Source of the DNA: Aalborgiella sp040079635
Lineage (GTDB): Bacteria > Pseudomonadota > Gammaproteobacteria > Burkholderiales > Burkholderiaceae_C
Direction: 5' to 3'
Assembly (NCBI GenBank): GCA_040079635.1
Contig: JBEBJY010000007.1
Span: 1-64,000, forward strand
DNA: 64,000 nucleotides
In this document: piece by piece, positions 34,228 to 43,434 of the stretch
How positions within the stretch are numbered: the first letter of the stretch is position 1
How the letters are laid out: each line of letters begins with the position of its first letter
The notes under the pieces: generated by a model
Seen by the model: only the letters and a program-made list of their open reading frames with translations
The model's database searches: none
What the model was told of the DNA's origin: nothing
Program-made: the position numbers and the translations under genes

Positions 34228-34770
34228 TTATCCAGCTTCGCCGTCTTTAGGCTGCAAGTATTTGGCGATATAAACGCCCTGTGCCAGGATGAAAACAAGC
34301 GGAAAAGCGTAGCCCCAGACCTTGAAGTTGACCCACTGCTCGGTCGTGTAAAAGTAGGCTACATAAGCGTTCAACGCTGCCATGGCAAAGCTGTAAACAA
34401 TCCAAGCCACTGTTAAATTGCGCCAAACATGCTCTGGTAGCGTCATTTGCGCACCCAGCATGGTTTTGAGAAAGTTCTTTTTATACACCCACAGCGCAAT
34501 ACCCAAAGCCAGCGCCATGAATGTGTACAGCACGGTGGGTTTGATTTTGATGAAGCGCTCATCATGGAAACCCAAGGTCATCGCGCCAAAGCCTAAAACC
34601 AAGGCCAAAGTGATTTTGTGCATGGTGGCCAATTTGCCGTCCAGCTTGTACAAAATCGCCATTTGCACGACGGTGGCAGCCATGATGACGGCGGTGGCGG
34701 TGTAAATGTCGTAGGTTTTGTAGGCGACGAAAAACAGCAGGATGGGTAAAAAGTCGAGTATTTGCTTCAT
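34228..34770 (-). CDS. yciB: Inner-membrane septation protein YciB/IspZ
   Basis: This 180-residue membrane protein has five hydrophobic segments and the family start MKQILDFLPILLFFVAYK, with DGKLATMHK and WVNFKVWGY. It is needed for normal envelope synthesis and septation in enterics and Shigella. It lies between msrB and bolA on the minus strand. Confidence 0.94.
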   Translation of the reverse strand: MKQILDFLPILLFFVAYKTYDIYTATAVIMAATVVQMAILYKLDGKLATMHKITLALVLGFGAMTLGFHDERFIKIKPTVLYTFMALALGIALWVYKKNFLKTMLGAQMTLPEHVWRNLTVAWIVYSFAMAALNAYVAYFYTTEQWVNFKVWGYAFPLVFILAQGVYIAKYLQPKDGEAG

Positions 34771-34817
34771 AGCCTTGGATTATCGTTTTATTTATTGCTT
34801 TATTACTGCATTGATAT

Positions 34818-35252
34818 TCAACGTGGTTTGAAGTCCAATGACGCTGAATTCATGCAATAGCGCTGCCCCGTGGGCGCTGGGCCATCAGGGAAGACGTGGC
34901 CTAGGTGTGCGCCGCAGTCGGCACAGTGCACTTCGGTGCGTTTGCTCCACAGCATGCCGTCCACTTTGGTGCCAATAGCTTCGTTTGACAGGGGCGCATA
35001 GTAGCTGGGCCAGCCTGTGCCGCTGTCGTATTTGGTTGCGGAATCGAACAAATCCTTGCCGCAGCACACGCAAGCGTAGATGCCGCTTTGCTTGTTGTCA
35101 GCATATTTGCCACTGAAAGCGCGCTCGGTGGCTTCGTGCCGGGTGACGTCGAAGGACAAGGGTTCGGCAGCACCAGCTTTTTGGCGTTCAGCGAGCAAGG
35201 CTTTCCACTCGGCATCGGTTTTTTCAATAGAAAAAATTGTAGAAGAGGTCAT
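34818..35252 (-). CDS. msrB: Methionine-R-sulfoxide reductase B
   Basis: MsrB repairs the R-epimer of methionine sulfoxide in proteins. The 144-residue product has the zinc-binding CxxC pairs (Cys61/Cys64 and Cys110/Cys113), the conserved TGWPSYY and the catalytic Cys133 in RYCMNSASL. It lacks a signal peptide, so it acts in the cytoplasm. It lies 48 bases upstream of yciB. Confidence 0.96.
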   Translation of the reverse strand: MTSSTIFSIEKTDAEWKALLAERQKAGAAEPLSFDVTRHEATERAFSGKYADNKQSGIYACVCCGKDLFDSATKYDSGTGWPSYYAPLSNEAIGTKVDGMLWSKRTEVHCADCGAHLGHVFPDGPAPTGQRYCMNSASLDFKPR

Positions 35253-35288
35253 AAAAATCCTTTTAAATGTCAGGAAACTTTGGCGGTA

Positions 35289-36782
35289 TCAAGAAGAACA
35301 GCTGATTTCAATATGGGCTGCCCAGTCTGGCGGTAAATCGGCAAAACGTTCGTATCCAACATGCTCGTCATATGGGGCTTGAAACAGTTTTAACAAGGTT
35401 TCGACCTCACTGAAGTCTTTAAGTTTCGCTTTGGCAATGGCTTGTTCGCCTAAATAGTTGCGTAAAACGTATTTAGGGTTAATTTTAAGCATTAAATATG
35501 GCTCTAGCCCGCGTATTTGTTGCTTTGATAGCTCTAAATATTGTAGCATCCAAGCGTCAAATGAGGCTCTGTCAATGAACATATCACGTGCCAAGTCAGG
35601 GGATTTCCCGTTCATAACTTCACTTAAATTGCGCCAAAACAGGGTGTAGTCCACTTTGTCTTGTGCGAGCAGCTTTTGGATGGTTTCAACCAAAGCGCGG
35701 TCGCCTTCAAACGCTTCTGATGGCTCAATAAAGCCCAATTTAGCCCGCATTTGCGTCATCAAAGCATTTGGAAAGGCGATTTTGTAAGGTTCCAGCGCGG
35801 CGAGAGCCAGTTCTTGATCTTCAATCAGCGGCAATAAAGCTTGTCCGAGGCAAAAGAGATTCCAATAGGCCACGTTGGGCTGTTTGTTGTACGCATATCG
35901 CCCCAAACTGTCAGTGTGGTTGCAAATGTGGGCTGGGTTGAAGGCGTCTAGGAATTGGAAGGGTCCGTAATCTAGGGTTAACCCGAGGATGCTCATGTTG
36001 TCCGTGTTCATCACGCCGTGGCAAAAGCCCACCGCTTGCCATTTGGCGACCATCTCGGCGGTGCGTAGGCTGACAGCCTCTAAAAGTGTGGCATACGGAT
36101 TGCGGGCATAGTTAGCTGAATCTCTGCATTCGGGGTAAAAGTTGTCAATGACGAAATCAGCCAGCTGCTTCAGCTCGGCGTGCATGTTGTTGTGTGAAAA
36201 GTGCTCAAACTGCCCAAATCGAATGAAACTGGGCGAGGTGCGGGTAACAACGGCAGCGGTTTCAGCGGTTTCACGGTAAATCGGGGTATCTGAACCTGTC
36301 ACACACAATGCGCGGGTCGTGGAGATGCCCAAGCCGTGCATGGCTTCAGAGCATAAAAATTCACGAATCGAACTGCGCAGCACCGCGCGCCCATCGCCGC
36401 CACGCGAGTAGGGCGTTCGGCCAGCGCCTTTGAGTTGGATTTCGACCCCATTTTCTAGCTCACCAAGGCTCAACGCCCGCCCATCACCCAATTGTCCTGC
36501 CCATTGACCAAACTGGTGGCCACTATAGACGCTGGCTGTGGGCTGCAGGCCGGCGGGTACGTGGTTGCCGGTGAGGGTTTCAAGGACTTCTTGATGGCGT
36601 AACCAGTCATCACTCAAGCCGAGTTCGCGAGCTAATGCTGCGTTGCGGCAAACCCAGTAGGGCGCAGTCAAAGCTTGCGGTTGAACTGGCGTTTGAAAGG
36701 CGCTGCCAAGCGCTGAATACTTGGTCGGGTGAAGGGCGATGCCATGTAATTGTGCGGTCATGTCATGAATCTTTACATTCAT
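35289..36782 (-). CDS. selO: Protein adenylyltransferase SelO with repeat-derived segment
   Basis: SelO (YdiU/UPF0061) is a pseudokinase-fold enzyme that transfers AMP from ATP to proteins and takes part in redox stress response. The ~497-residue product shows QLKGAGRTPYSRGGDGRA, RSSIREFLCSEAMHGLG and GVMNTDNMSILG; it ends CSS and has no Sec codon. Residues about 413-430 come from a copy of the ~60-bp repeat, just before the conserved NPKYVLRNY. I chose the ATG at 36782; ATG 36761 is also possible, and a TTG at 36803 less so. It is next to msrB, consistent with a redox role. Confidence 0.92.
   Translation of the reverse strand: MNVKIHDMTAQLHGIALHPTKYSALGSAFQTPVQPQALTAPYWVCRNAALARELGLSDDWLRHQEVLETLTGNHVPAGLQPTASVYSGHQFGQWAGQLGDGRALSLGELENGVEIQLKGAGRTPYSRGGDGRAVLRSSIREFLCSEAMHGLGISTTRALCVTGSDTPIYRETAETAAVVTRTSPSFIRFGQFEHFSHNNMHAELKQLADFVIDNFYPECRDSANYARNPYATLLEAVSLRTAEMVAKWQAVGFCHGVMNTDNMSILGLTLDYGPFQFLDAFNPAHICNHTDSLGRYAYNKQPNVAYWNLFCLGQALLPLIEDQELALAALEPYKIAFPNALMTQMRAKLGFIEPSEAFEGDRALVETIQKLLAQDKVDYTLFWRNLSEVMNGKSPDLARDMFIDRASFDAWMLQYLELSKQQIRGLEPYLMLKINPKYVLRNYLGEQAIAKAKLKDFSEVETLLKLFQAPYDEHVGYERFADLPPDWAAHIEISCSS
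35494..35545 (-). repeat. Dispersed ~60-bp repeat, copy 10, inside selO
   Basis: In the coding (minus) direction it is orientation A: AGAGCTATC...CAACAAATACGCGGGCTAG. The consensus TAA in this frame has become CAA, keeping selO open. It encodes about 18 residues (around LELSKQQIRGLEP). Confidence 0.8.
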
Positions 36783-36860
36783 CTTTACGAATTTAAGCCC
36801 CAAAAGTCAACCAAGGCAGGTTGATTTGGGTTAATGTGGATGAATCAAAGGAGTTTACCT

Positions 36861-37232
36861 ATGTCACATTTTCGCAAATTAGGAATTTTAAGTGGTTTGG
36901 CCGCTGCAGCCGTTGTCCTTACGGGCTGTGTTGTTGCTCCAGCGCCGTACTATCAGTCACGTGTAGCGGTAGTTCAGCCTGGCGTATCTGTCAGCGCGAA
37001 TGTTGAATACGTTCAAACTGCGCCACCACCCGCTTACAACGAAGTGGTCACGGTATCGCCAGGTGTTGGTTTTGTTTGGACGCCAGGGCTGTGGTATTGG
37101 TCTGGCGGGCGCCATGTGTGGCGCGCTGGTGTGTGGTCTCGTCCACCAGCGGGCTACAGCACTTGGAACAATGGCGGCTGGTACAACACGCCGGGTCGTG
37201 GTTGGTATCACAGCGGAGGACATTGGCGTTAA
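36861..37232 (+). CDS. Lipoprotein with Trp/Tyr/Gly-rich repeats
   Basis: This 123-residue lipoprotein has a signal peptide and lipobox VLTGC (acylated Cys23). The mature part is rich in tyrosine, tryptophan and glycine, with GVGFVWTPGLWYWSGGRHVW and GWYHSGGHW, similar to YXWGXW-type repeat proteins of the envelope in Burkholderiales. Function unknown. The ATG at 36861 follows AAAGGAG; upstream in-frame starts add nine residues without a better ribosome site. It is divergent from selO. Confidence 0.82.
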   Translation: MSHFRKLGILSGLAAAAVVLTGCVVAPAPYYQSRVAVVQPGVSVSANVEYVQTAPPPAYNEVVTVSPGVGFVWTPGLWYWSGGRHVWRAGVWSRPPAGYSTWNNGGWYNTPGRGWYHSGGHWR

Positions 37233-37314
37233 TTTTTTAGCATCAGGGCAATCCCGTAGGAAATTCGACTTGCTCTTAGGTCATACTCTTTCTTTAGCCA
37301 CGTAAAAGAGGAGT

Positions 37315-38949
37315 ATGACTATGTTGGGTTTGATGCAAAATCAGCCGCTGCTGATTTCAAGTTTGATTGAGTTTGCCGATCGGCATCATCGTGAAGGTGA
37401 AATCGTTTCGCGCCGTGTTGAAGGCGATATTCATCGCTATACCTACAAAGATTTAGCGGCTCGCTCGCGCCAAGTAGCAAACGCTTTGGATGCCATGAAG
37501 ATCGGTTTCAGTGACCGCGTGGCTACTCTGGCTTGGAACGGTTACCGTCATCTAGAATTGTATTTTGGAGTGAGTGGATCTGGCCGTGTGCTGCACACGC
37601 TCAACCCGCGCTTGCACCCAGATCAAATCGCTTGGATAGCAAACCATGCTGAAGACACGGTTCTATGTTTTGACATCAGTTTTTTGCCTATTGTCAAAGC
37701 CATCCATAGCCGTTGCACCACGGTTAAGCATTTTGTGGCGATGTGTGATGCGGACAAGCTACCAGCAGATAGCGGCATTCCTGGCTTGGTGAGTTATGAG
37801 GCTTGGATCGGTGCGCAGTCTAGCCAATACACTTGGCCTTCATTTGATGAAAATTCCGCTTCCAGCATGTGCTACACCAGTGGCACAACCGGCAACCCCA
37901 AAGCCGCGCTGTACAGCCATCGTTCCACCGTGCTGCATGCGTTAGCAGGTGCTTTACCTGATGCGTTGAGTATGAGTGCGCGTGATTGCGTGCTACCCGT
38001 GGTGCCTATGTTCCACGTCAATGCGTGGGGGCTGCCTTATTCTGCCGCCATGACGGGTGCAAAGCTTGTGTTCCCTGGTCCGGCGATGGACGGTAAATCA
38101 ATTTTTGATTTGATTGAATCCGAAAAAGTCACCTTTGCTGCAGGCGTGCCGACTGTCTGGCAGATGATGCTGGGCCATATGCAGGCTAATGGTCAACGGT
38201 TCTCGACACTCAAGCGCACGGTCATTGGTGGCTCGGCGTGTCCGCCAGCGATGATTACCGCGTTCAACGACGACTATGGCGTCGAGGTACTGCACGCTTG
38301 GGGGATGACTGAAATGTCGCCACTGGGGACTGTGTGTACATTGAAGAACAAGCACCTCACAATGTCATCAGACGAAAAAATGAATGTTCGCCTCAAGCAA
38401 GGGCGCGGCATTTTTGGCGTTGATATGAAAATTGTCGATGATCAAGGCCACGAGTTGCCATGGGACGGCGTTGCGTATGGTGATTTGCTGGTCAAAGGGC
38501 CTTGGGTCATCAGCGAATATTTCAAAGGTGAGGGTGGTTCACCGTTGGTGGATGGTTGGTTCCCTACAGGCGATGTGGCCAAAATTGATGCTGAGGGTTA
38601 CATGCAAATCACTGACCGCAGCAAAGATGTCATCAAATCTGGCGGTGAATGGATCAGTTCTATCGATGTAGAAAACATTGCCATGGCGCATCCAGCTGTC
38701 GCAATGGCCGCGTGCATAGGTATGAAACACCCCAAATGGGATGAGCGTCCCATCATTGCTGTCGTCAAGAAGCCCGGAGCCGAGGTGTCGCGTGACGAAC
38801 TGCTCAAGTTTTATGAAGGCAAAACGGCCAAATTCCAGATTCCAGATGATGTTGTGTTCGTGGATGCTATTCCATTAGGCGGCACCGGCAAGATGCAGAA
38901 AACCAAATTGCGTGAAACACTTAAAGACTATAAGTTGCCACAAAGTTAA
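37315..38949 (+). CDS. Medium/long-chain acyl-CoA ligase (AlkK-like)
   Basis: This 544-residue ANL-superfamily enzyme joins CoA to a carboxylic acid, with ATP-AMP motif YTSGTTGNPK (about 186-195), the adenylation motif HAWGMTEMSPLG and the hinge/C-terminal Lys motif GGTGKMQKTKL. It resembles AlkK and other medium- or long-chain fatty acid-CoA ligases. AGAGGAG lies before the ATG. It opens the large lipid region, directly upstream of an ABC transporter that may import its substrate. Confidence 0.93.
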   Translation: MTMLGLMQNQPLLISSLIEFADRHHREGEIVSRRVEGDIHRYTYKDLAARSRQVANALDAMKIGFSDRVATLAWNGYRHLELYFGVSGSGRVLHTLNPRLHPDQIAWIANHAEDTVLCFDISFLPIVKAIHSRCTTVKHFVAMCDADKLPADSGIPGLVSYEAWIGAQSSQYTWPSFDENSASSMCYTSGTTGNPKAALYSHRSTVLHALAGALPDALSMSARDCVLPVVPMFHVNAWGLPYSAAMTGAKLVFPGPAMDGKSIFDLIESEKVTFAAGVPTVWQMMLGHMQANGQRFSTLKRTVIGGSACPPAMITAFNDDYGVEVLHAWGMTEMSPLGTVCTLKNKHLTMSSDEKMNVRLKQGRGIFGVDMKIVDDQGHELPWDGVAYGDLLVKGPWVISEYFKGEGGSPLVDGWFPTGDVAKIDAEGYMQITDRSKDVIKSGGEWISSIDVENIAMAHPAVAMAACIGMKHPKWDERPIIAVVKKPGAEVSRDELLKFYEGKTAKFQIPDDVVFVDAIPLGGTGKMQKTKLRETLKDYKLPQS

Positions 38950-39071
38950 ACGCTAATTTAGTCGCATTGGCGATAGTTCTAGGGCAATCCCTGAGAGAGT
39001 TTTTGCAAATTACAGTTAACCTTTACTTTGAAGTTGTTTTCGAAACCTTTTCTAAATTCTGGAGATATTCA

Positions 39072-40307
39072 ATGAAATTTGCTTTCAAATCGGTAGCAGT
39101 ATTCGCTGCAATGATGTGTGCAGGAGCTTCTTACGCGCAAAGCGGCGAAACAGTCAAAATCGCATTTATTGATCCCTTGTCAGGGCCATTTGCTAATGTG
39201 GGGCAAAACCAATTGAAGAGTTGGCAATTTGTCGCTGATCGTTTCAGTGGTGCCAAGAACCCTGCAGGTGTCAAGTTTGAGGTTACGGGATTTGATAATA
39301 AAGGTTCGCCGCAAGAAAGCTTAAACACTTTGAAGGCTGCTATCGATCAAGGGTTTCGCTACATCACTCAGGGCAATGGCTCAGGCGCTGCGCTCGCTTT
39401 GTCTGATGCGGTTGCGAAACATAACGAGCGTAATCCAGGTAAAGAAGTTGTATTTTTAAACTACGCAGCGGTTGACCCAGCGCTTACAAATGAAAAATGC
39501 GATTATTGGCATTTCCGCTTGGATGCCGATACGACCATGAAAATGGAAGCATTGACGGCATTCATGAAAGATCAGCCGAAGGTTAAGAACGTCTATTTAT
39601 TGAATCAAAACTATTCACATGGGCAACAAGTTGCTCGCTACTTCAAAGAGGGCATTAGTCGAAAACGTCCAGATGTGAAGGTTGTGGGAGAGGATCTTCA
39701 TCCTATCGGACAAGTCAAAGATTTTGCACCGTATGTAGCCAAAATCAAACAATCCGGTGCAGATACTATCGTTACTGGAAATTGGGGTGCTGATTTGACA
39801 TTGCTTGTCAAGGCGCTGAATGATGCTGGTCTCAAGTTGCCGATGTATACCTACTATGCAGGTGTAACTGGTACGCCAACGGCTTTGGCTGCTGGTGGTG
39901 ATAGCGAGGTCTATGTCGTGGCATATGGACACTCAAATCACACGGGTGATTTGGGCGCTATGGGTGCAGATTTTAAAAAGAAATTTAACGATGACTACTA
40001 TACATTTGCCACATTAAACGGAATTAATTTGATGGGTGCGGCGATCGCCAAAGCCAAGTCAACCAACCCAGTTAAAGTTGCCGCTGCTTTGGAGGGCTTG
40101 TCTGTACCAAGTTATGCCGGTGAAGTGCAAATGCGTAAAGCAGACCATCAGTTGCAGCAAGGCATGTACATCACTAAATGGCAGAAAGTTGATAAGAAAA
40201 ATGCTTACAGTGTTGAAAATACGGGTTATACATTCGTACCTGTCAAACAGCTTGAGCCGTACGTTTCAAGTACGCCTACCAGCTGCCAGATGAAGCGACC
40301 TGCCTAA
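39072..40307 (+). CDS. Periplasmic substrate-binding protein, Liv/HAAT type
   Basis: This 411-residue periplasmic binding protein of the branched-chain amino acid (LivK-like) class has a signal peptide (ASYA|QSGE, residue 22) and the type I binding fold: VKIAFIDPLSGPFANVG and EVVFLNYAAVDPALTNEKCDYW. The start is ATG 39072; an upstream frame extension from 38967 includes non-coding sequence. It is the receptor of the ABC transporter that follows. Because it sits between an acyl-CoA ligase and beta-oxidation genes, its ligand may be an organic or fatty acid rather than leucine. Confidence 0.92.
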   Translation: MKFAFKSVAVFAAMMCAGASYAQSGETVKIAFIDPLSGPFANVGQNQLKSWQFVADRFSGAKNPAGVKFEVTGFDNKGSPQESLNTLKAAIDQGFRYITQGNGSGAALALSDAVAKHNERNPGKEVVFLNYAAVDPALTNEKCDYWHFRLDADTTMKMEALTAFMKDQPKVKNVYLLNQNYSHGQQVARYFKEGISRKRPDVKVVGEDLHPIGQVKDFAPYVAKIKQSGADTIVTGNWGADLTLLVKALNDAGLKLPMYTYYAGVTGTPTALAAGGDSEVYVVAYGHSNHTGDLGAMGADFKKKFNDDYYTFATLNGINLMGAAIAKAKSTNPVKVAAALEGLSVPSYAGEVQMRKADHQLQQGMYITKWQKVDKKNAYSVENTGYTFVPVKQLEPYVSSTPTSCQMKRPA

Positions 40308-40338
40308 TTTTAGAGTCGTTGAGTCGACTTAAAACCAG

Positions 40339-40370
40339 ACGCCGAGTGATGAGTATTCATTCGGCGTTTT
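40339..40370 (+). terminator. Stem-loop after the substrate-binding protein gene
   Basis: Arms ACGCCGAGTGA (40339-40349) and TCATTCGGCGT (40357-40367) pair over 11 bases with one G-U, with a 7-base loop and then TTTACTTTAG. It probably attenuates transcription after the highly expressed receptor gene, with partial read-through into the permease genes. Confidence 0.75.
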
Positions 40371-40402
40371 ACTTTAGATCAAAAATACGAATGAGATAAA
40401 GC

Positions 40403-41350
40403 ATGGAGTTTTTTACTATTTCTTTGCTCAATGGCTTGAGTTATGGGTTGCTGCTATTTATGCTGAGCTCCGGCCTGACATTGATTTTTAGCATGATGGG
40501 CGTTCTTAATTTTGCGCACGCTTCTTTTTATATGCTGGGAGCGTATTTTGCGTACAGTGTCACTGAGCTTATGGGCTTTTGGCCTGCTTTAATCATCGCA
40601 CCCTTACTAGTAGGTTTACTAGGTGCAGGTTTCGAAAAGTACTGTTTGCGTCGCGTTCATAAATTTGGCCATGTTCCAGAGTTGTTAATTACGTTTGGTC
40701 TTAGCTATATCTTGCTAGAAATGGTTCAACTGGTATGGGGTCGAAGCTCGGTAGATTACCGTGTACCTACTGAGTTGAGTGGACCTTTATTTACTCTCTT
40801 TGGGACGCAATTCCCAATTTATCGTGGATTCATGATGCTGGTTGCATTGCTTATGTTGCTTTCGGTGTGGCTTTTGCTAACCCGCACGCGCATAGGATTA
40901 GTTATACAAGCGGCTTTAACGCATCCAGAAACTGTTGAAGCTTTAGGGCATAACGTGCCACGTGTATTTATGATGGTATTTGGTGGTGGTGCGGCACTAG
41001 CAGGCTTGGCTGGAGTTATAGGAGGAAACGCTTTTGTCACAGAGCCAGGAATGGCTGCAACGGTTGGATCAGTCATTTTCGTCGTCGTTGTCGTTGGTGG
41101 AATGGGTTCCTTGGCGGGTGCTTTTTTAGCATCTCTTTTGATCGGTATTGTGCAAACTTTTTCTGTTGCTATTGACAGTTCTTTGCTGGGTGCAGCACAA
41201 ATGATAGGCGCTACAGTAACGCCCCAGACATTTGGTTACGCACTATTGAAATTAAAAATCAGCCAAATCGCACCAATCATGCCGTATCTCTTTTTGGTTT
41301 TGATTTTGATCTTCCGTCCTAAGGGTCTTTTAGGTACGCGGGAGGGCTAA
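40403..41350 (+). CDS. livH: ABC permease, LivH type
   Basis: This 315-residue inner-membrane permease has about eight hydrophobic segments. The LivH-type motif GLSYGLLLFMLSSGLTLIF opens it and the EAA-like loop region reads FGGGAALAGLAGVIGG. It forms half of the membrane channel with the next gene. Its DNA is visibly more AT-rich than the 11-24 kb region, as are the next three genes. Confidence 0.93.
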   Translation: MEFFTISLLNGLSYGLLLFMLSSGLTLIFSMMGVLNFAHASFYMLGAYFAYSVTELMGFWPALIIAPLLVGLLGAGFEKYCLRRVHKFGHVPELLITFGLSYILLEMVQLVWGRSSVDYRVPTELSGPLFTLFGTQFPIYRGFMMLVALLMLLSVWLLLTRTRIGLVIQAALTHPETVEALGHNVPRVFMMVFGGGAALAGLAGVIGGNAFVTEPGMAATVGSVIFVVVVVGGMGSLAGAFLASLLIGIVQTFSVAIDSSLLGAAQMIGATVTPQTFGYALLKLKISQIAPIMPYLFLVLILIFRPKGLLGTREG

Positions 41351-41353
41351 GTT

Positions 41354-42661
41354 ATGAAAAATACGAAAACGAATTCTCACCAAGTCATTCAATTCAAGCC
41401 TATGAATGTAGGGCGCTTCATTGTGTGGTTTGGTTTTGCATTGATTTTGCTAGCAGTACCTTTGATATTTACAAGTAGTCTCAGTCACACCATGCTGAGT
41501 CAAATGGGTATAGCCATCATTGTTTGCTTAAGCTACAACATGTTGCTAGGGCAGGGAGGCATGCTCAGCTTTGGTCATGCTGTGTATTCAGGTATGGGGT
41601 CATTCTTGGCAATTCATACATTGAATTTAGTGTCAGGTGGTTTGCCGCTGCCAGTTAGCTTAACGCCCATTGTTGGGGGGCTAGCCGCGATGCTAGTAGC
41701 TGTCGTATTGGGGTGGGTTACGACCAAAAAAGCGGCAACACCCTTTGCCATGATTACGCTGGGAGTTGGTGAGTTGGTGTGGGCGATGTCGCTGATGTTC
41801 CCTGAATTCTTTGGTGGTGAAGGTGGTGTTTCGGGTAATCGTATTTCTGGCGCGAAGCCATTTGGCATCACCTTTGGGCCACAAATTCAGCTTTATTACT
41901 TGATAGCAATCTACACATTTATCTGCACAGTTTTGATGTTTGCTTTTACGCGTACACCGCTTGGGCGAATGTTAAATGCAGTACGGGATAACCCAGAGCG
42001 AGTCGAGTTTGTTGGCTATGACACGCAACGTGTTCGTTATATCGCTTTTATTATTTCGGCGTTTTTTGCAGGAATATCTGGCGGTTTAGCAGCGCTTAAT
42101 TTTGAAATTGTGACTTCAGAGGTTGTAAGTGGTTATAGGTCGGGTGCTTATTTATTGTTTACATTTTTAGGTGGAGCGACTTTCTTTTTTGGCCCTATCT
42201 TGGGTGGGATATTGATGGTGCTAGCTTTCGTACTGTTAAGTGAGCTGACCAAAGCTTGGTTGCTCTACTTGGGTTTGATCTTTATGCTGATGGTGATGTT
42301 TGCGCCAGGGGGGATTGCAAGTTTGATTATGATGAATATACAAGTTGCTTCTTACGGAAAGCTCAAACCTATGCTTGGTAAATATCTTGTGTTATTTATT
42401 TCCGGTCTTGTAGCTCTATTGGGTTTGGCCGCTATGGTTGAAATGGTTTATCACTTGCAGTTAAATCAAGCGTTGGGATCAGAGCTCACATTTATGACTG
42501 TAGGACTAAATGCCAAAGGCGCGATAAGTTGGCTGGGTTCGTTGGCAGTAATGCTTAGTGGCTTGTTTATATTTGAATTCACACGAAAACGATTTACAGT
42601 TCAGTGGGGACAAGCACAAGAATTTATTGACAAAGAGATGAAAAGAAAGGAGTCACTATGA
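41354..42661 (+). CDS. livM: ABC permease, LivM type, with C-terminal extension
   Basis: This 435-residue inner-membrane permease shows LivM motifs: CLSYNMLLGQGGMLSFGHA, ALNFEIVTSEVVSGYRSGAY and LGRMLNAVRDNPERVEFVGY. It is longer than usual (about 320-380 residues): after GGIASLIMM there are two further hydrophobic segments (about 340-360 and 385-405) and a charged tail ending KRKESL. It follows livH by three bases and overlaps livG by four (ATGA). The meaning of the extension is unknown. Confidence 0.92.
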   Translation: MKNTKTNSHQVIQFKPMNVGRFIVWFGFALILLAVPLIFTSSLSHTMLSQMGIAIIVCLSYNMLLGQGGMLSFGHAVYSGMGSFLAIHTLNLVSGGLPLPVSLTPIVGGLAAMLVAVVLGWVTTKKAATPFAMITLGVGELVWAMSLMFPEFFGGEGGVSGNRISGAKPFGITFGPQIQLYYLIAIYTFICTVLMFAFTRTPLGRMLNAVRDNPERVEFVGYDTQRVRYIAFIISAFFAGISGGLAALNFEIVTSEVVSGYRSGAYLLFTFLGGATFFFGPILGGILMVLAFVLLSELTKAWLLYLGLIFMLMVMFAPGGIASLIMMNIQVASYGKLKPMLGKYLVLFISGLVALLGLAAMVEMVYHLQLNQALGSELTFMTVGLNAKGAISWLGSLAVMLSGLFIFEFTRKRFTVQWGQAQEFIDKEMKRKESL

Positions 42662-43434
42662 GCTCCTATGCATTACAACTTAAAGATTTACGTAAAAGCT
42701 TTGGCAAGAGTGAAATTATTCGTGGCGTTAATTTAGATGTGCCAGTTGGTGAACGCTTGGCCATCATTGGTCCAAATGGTGCAGGTAAGTCGACTCTGTT
42801 CAATTTAATCAGTGGCCGCTTTCAACCAACTAGCGGCGACGTATTGCTGCATGGCCAGCGCATCAATGGTAAAAAACCCTTTGAGATTAATCGCATGGGT
42901 TTATCTCGTAGTTTTCAGATTACAAATATCTTCCCAAAGTTGAGCGTGTTTGAGAATTTACGATGTAGTGTGTTGTGGAGCTTGGGTTACAAATACACGT
43001 TCTTAAAATTTTTGGCGGACTTGGATGATGCAAATGCGAGAACGGAAGAGTTGATGTCCATGATCAAACTTGATAAGAAGCGTGACGTATTGGCGACTAA
43101 TCTGACTTATGCCGAGCAGCGAGCCCTGGAAATCGGTGTAACTATCGGCGGTGGCGCCAGTGTTGTGTTGTTGGATGAGCCTACGGCAGGTATGAGCAAA
43201 ACTGAGACAACACGTTTCATTAGCCTTATCAAAGAAGTTACAGTAGGAAAAACACTGTTAACTGTTGAGCATGATATGGGTGTTGTTTTTGGCTTGGCAG
43301 ACAAGATTGCTGTGGTTGTATATGGTGAAGTGCTGGCTTACGACACGCCAGAAGACGTGCGTGCAAACCAGCGCGTGCAAGATGCCTATCTAGGCTCTGC
43401 AGTAGCGGATGAGCAAGGAGCGCACCATGCTTAA
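42658..43434 (+). CDS. livG: ABC transporter ATPase, LivG type
   Basis: This 258-residue ATPase has Walker A GPNGAGKST, ABC signature-like LTYAEQRALEIGV, Walker B VVLLDEPTAGM and the switch His in TVEHDMGVVF. It powers the LivH/LivM permease together with the next ATPase. Start overlaps the livM stop. Confidence 0.94.
   Translation: MSSYALQLKDLRKSFGKSEIIRGVNLDVPVGERLAIIGPNGAGKSTLFNLISGRFQPTSGDVLLHGQRINGKKPFEINRMGLSRSFQITNIFPKLSVFENLRCSVLWSLGYKYTFLKFLADLDDANARTEELMSMIKLDKKRDVLATNLTYAEQRALEIGVTIGGGASVVLLDEPTAGMSKTETTRFISLIKEVTVGKTLLTVEHDMGVVFGLADKIAVVVYGEVLAYDTPEDVRANQRVQDAYLGSAVADEQGAHHA

Noticed and set aside
35494..35545. Frameshift or pseudogene in selO and in the other repeat-bearing genes
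   Set aside because: Each frame stays open across the repeat, and conserved motifs occur on both sides at normal spacing, so the genes look functional.
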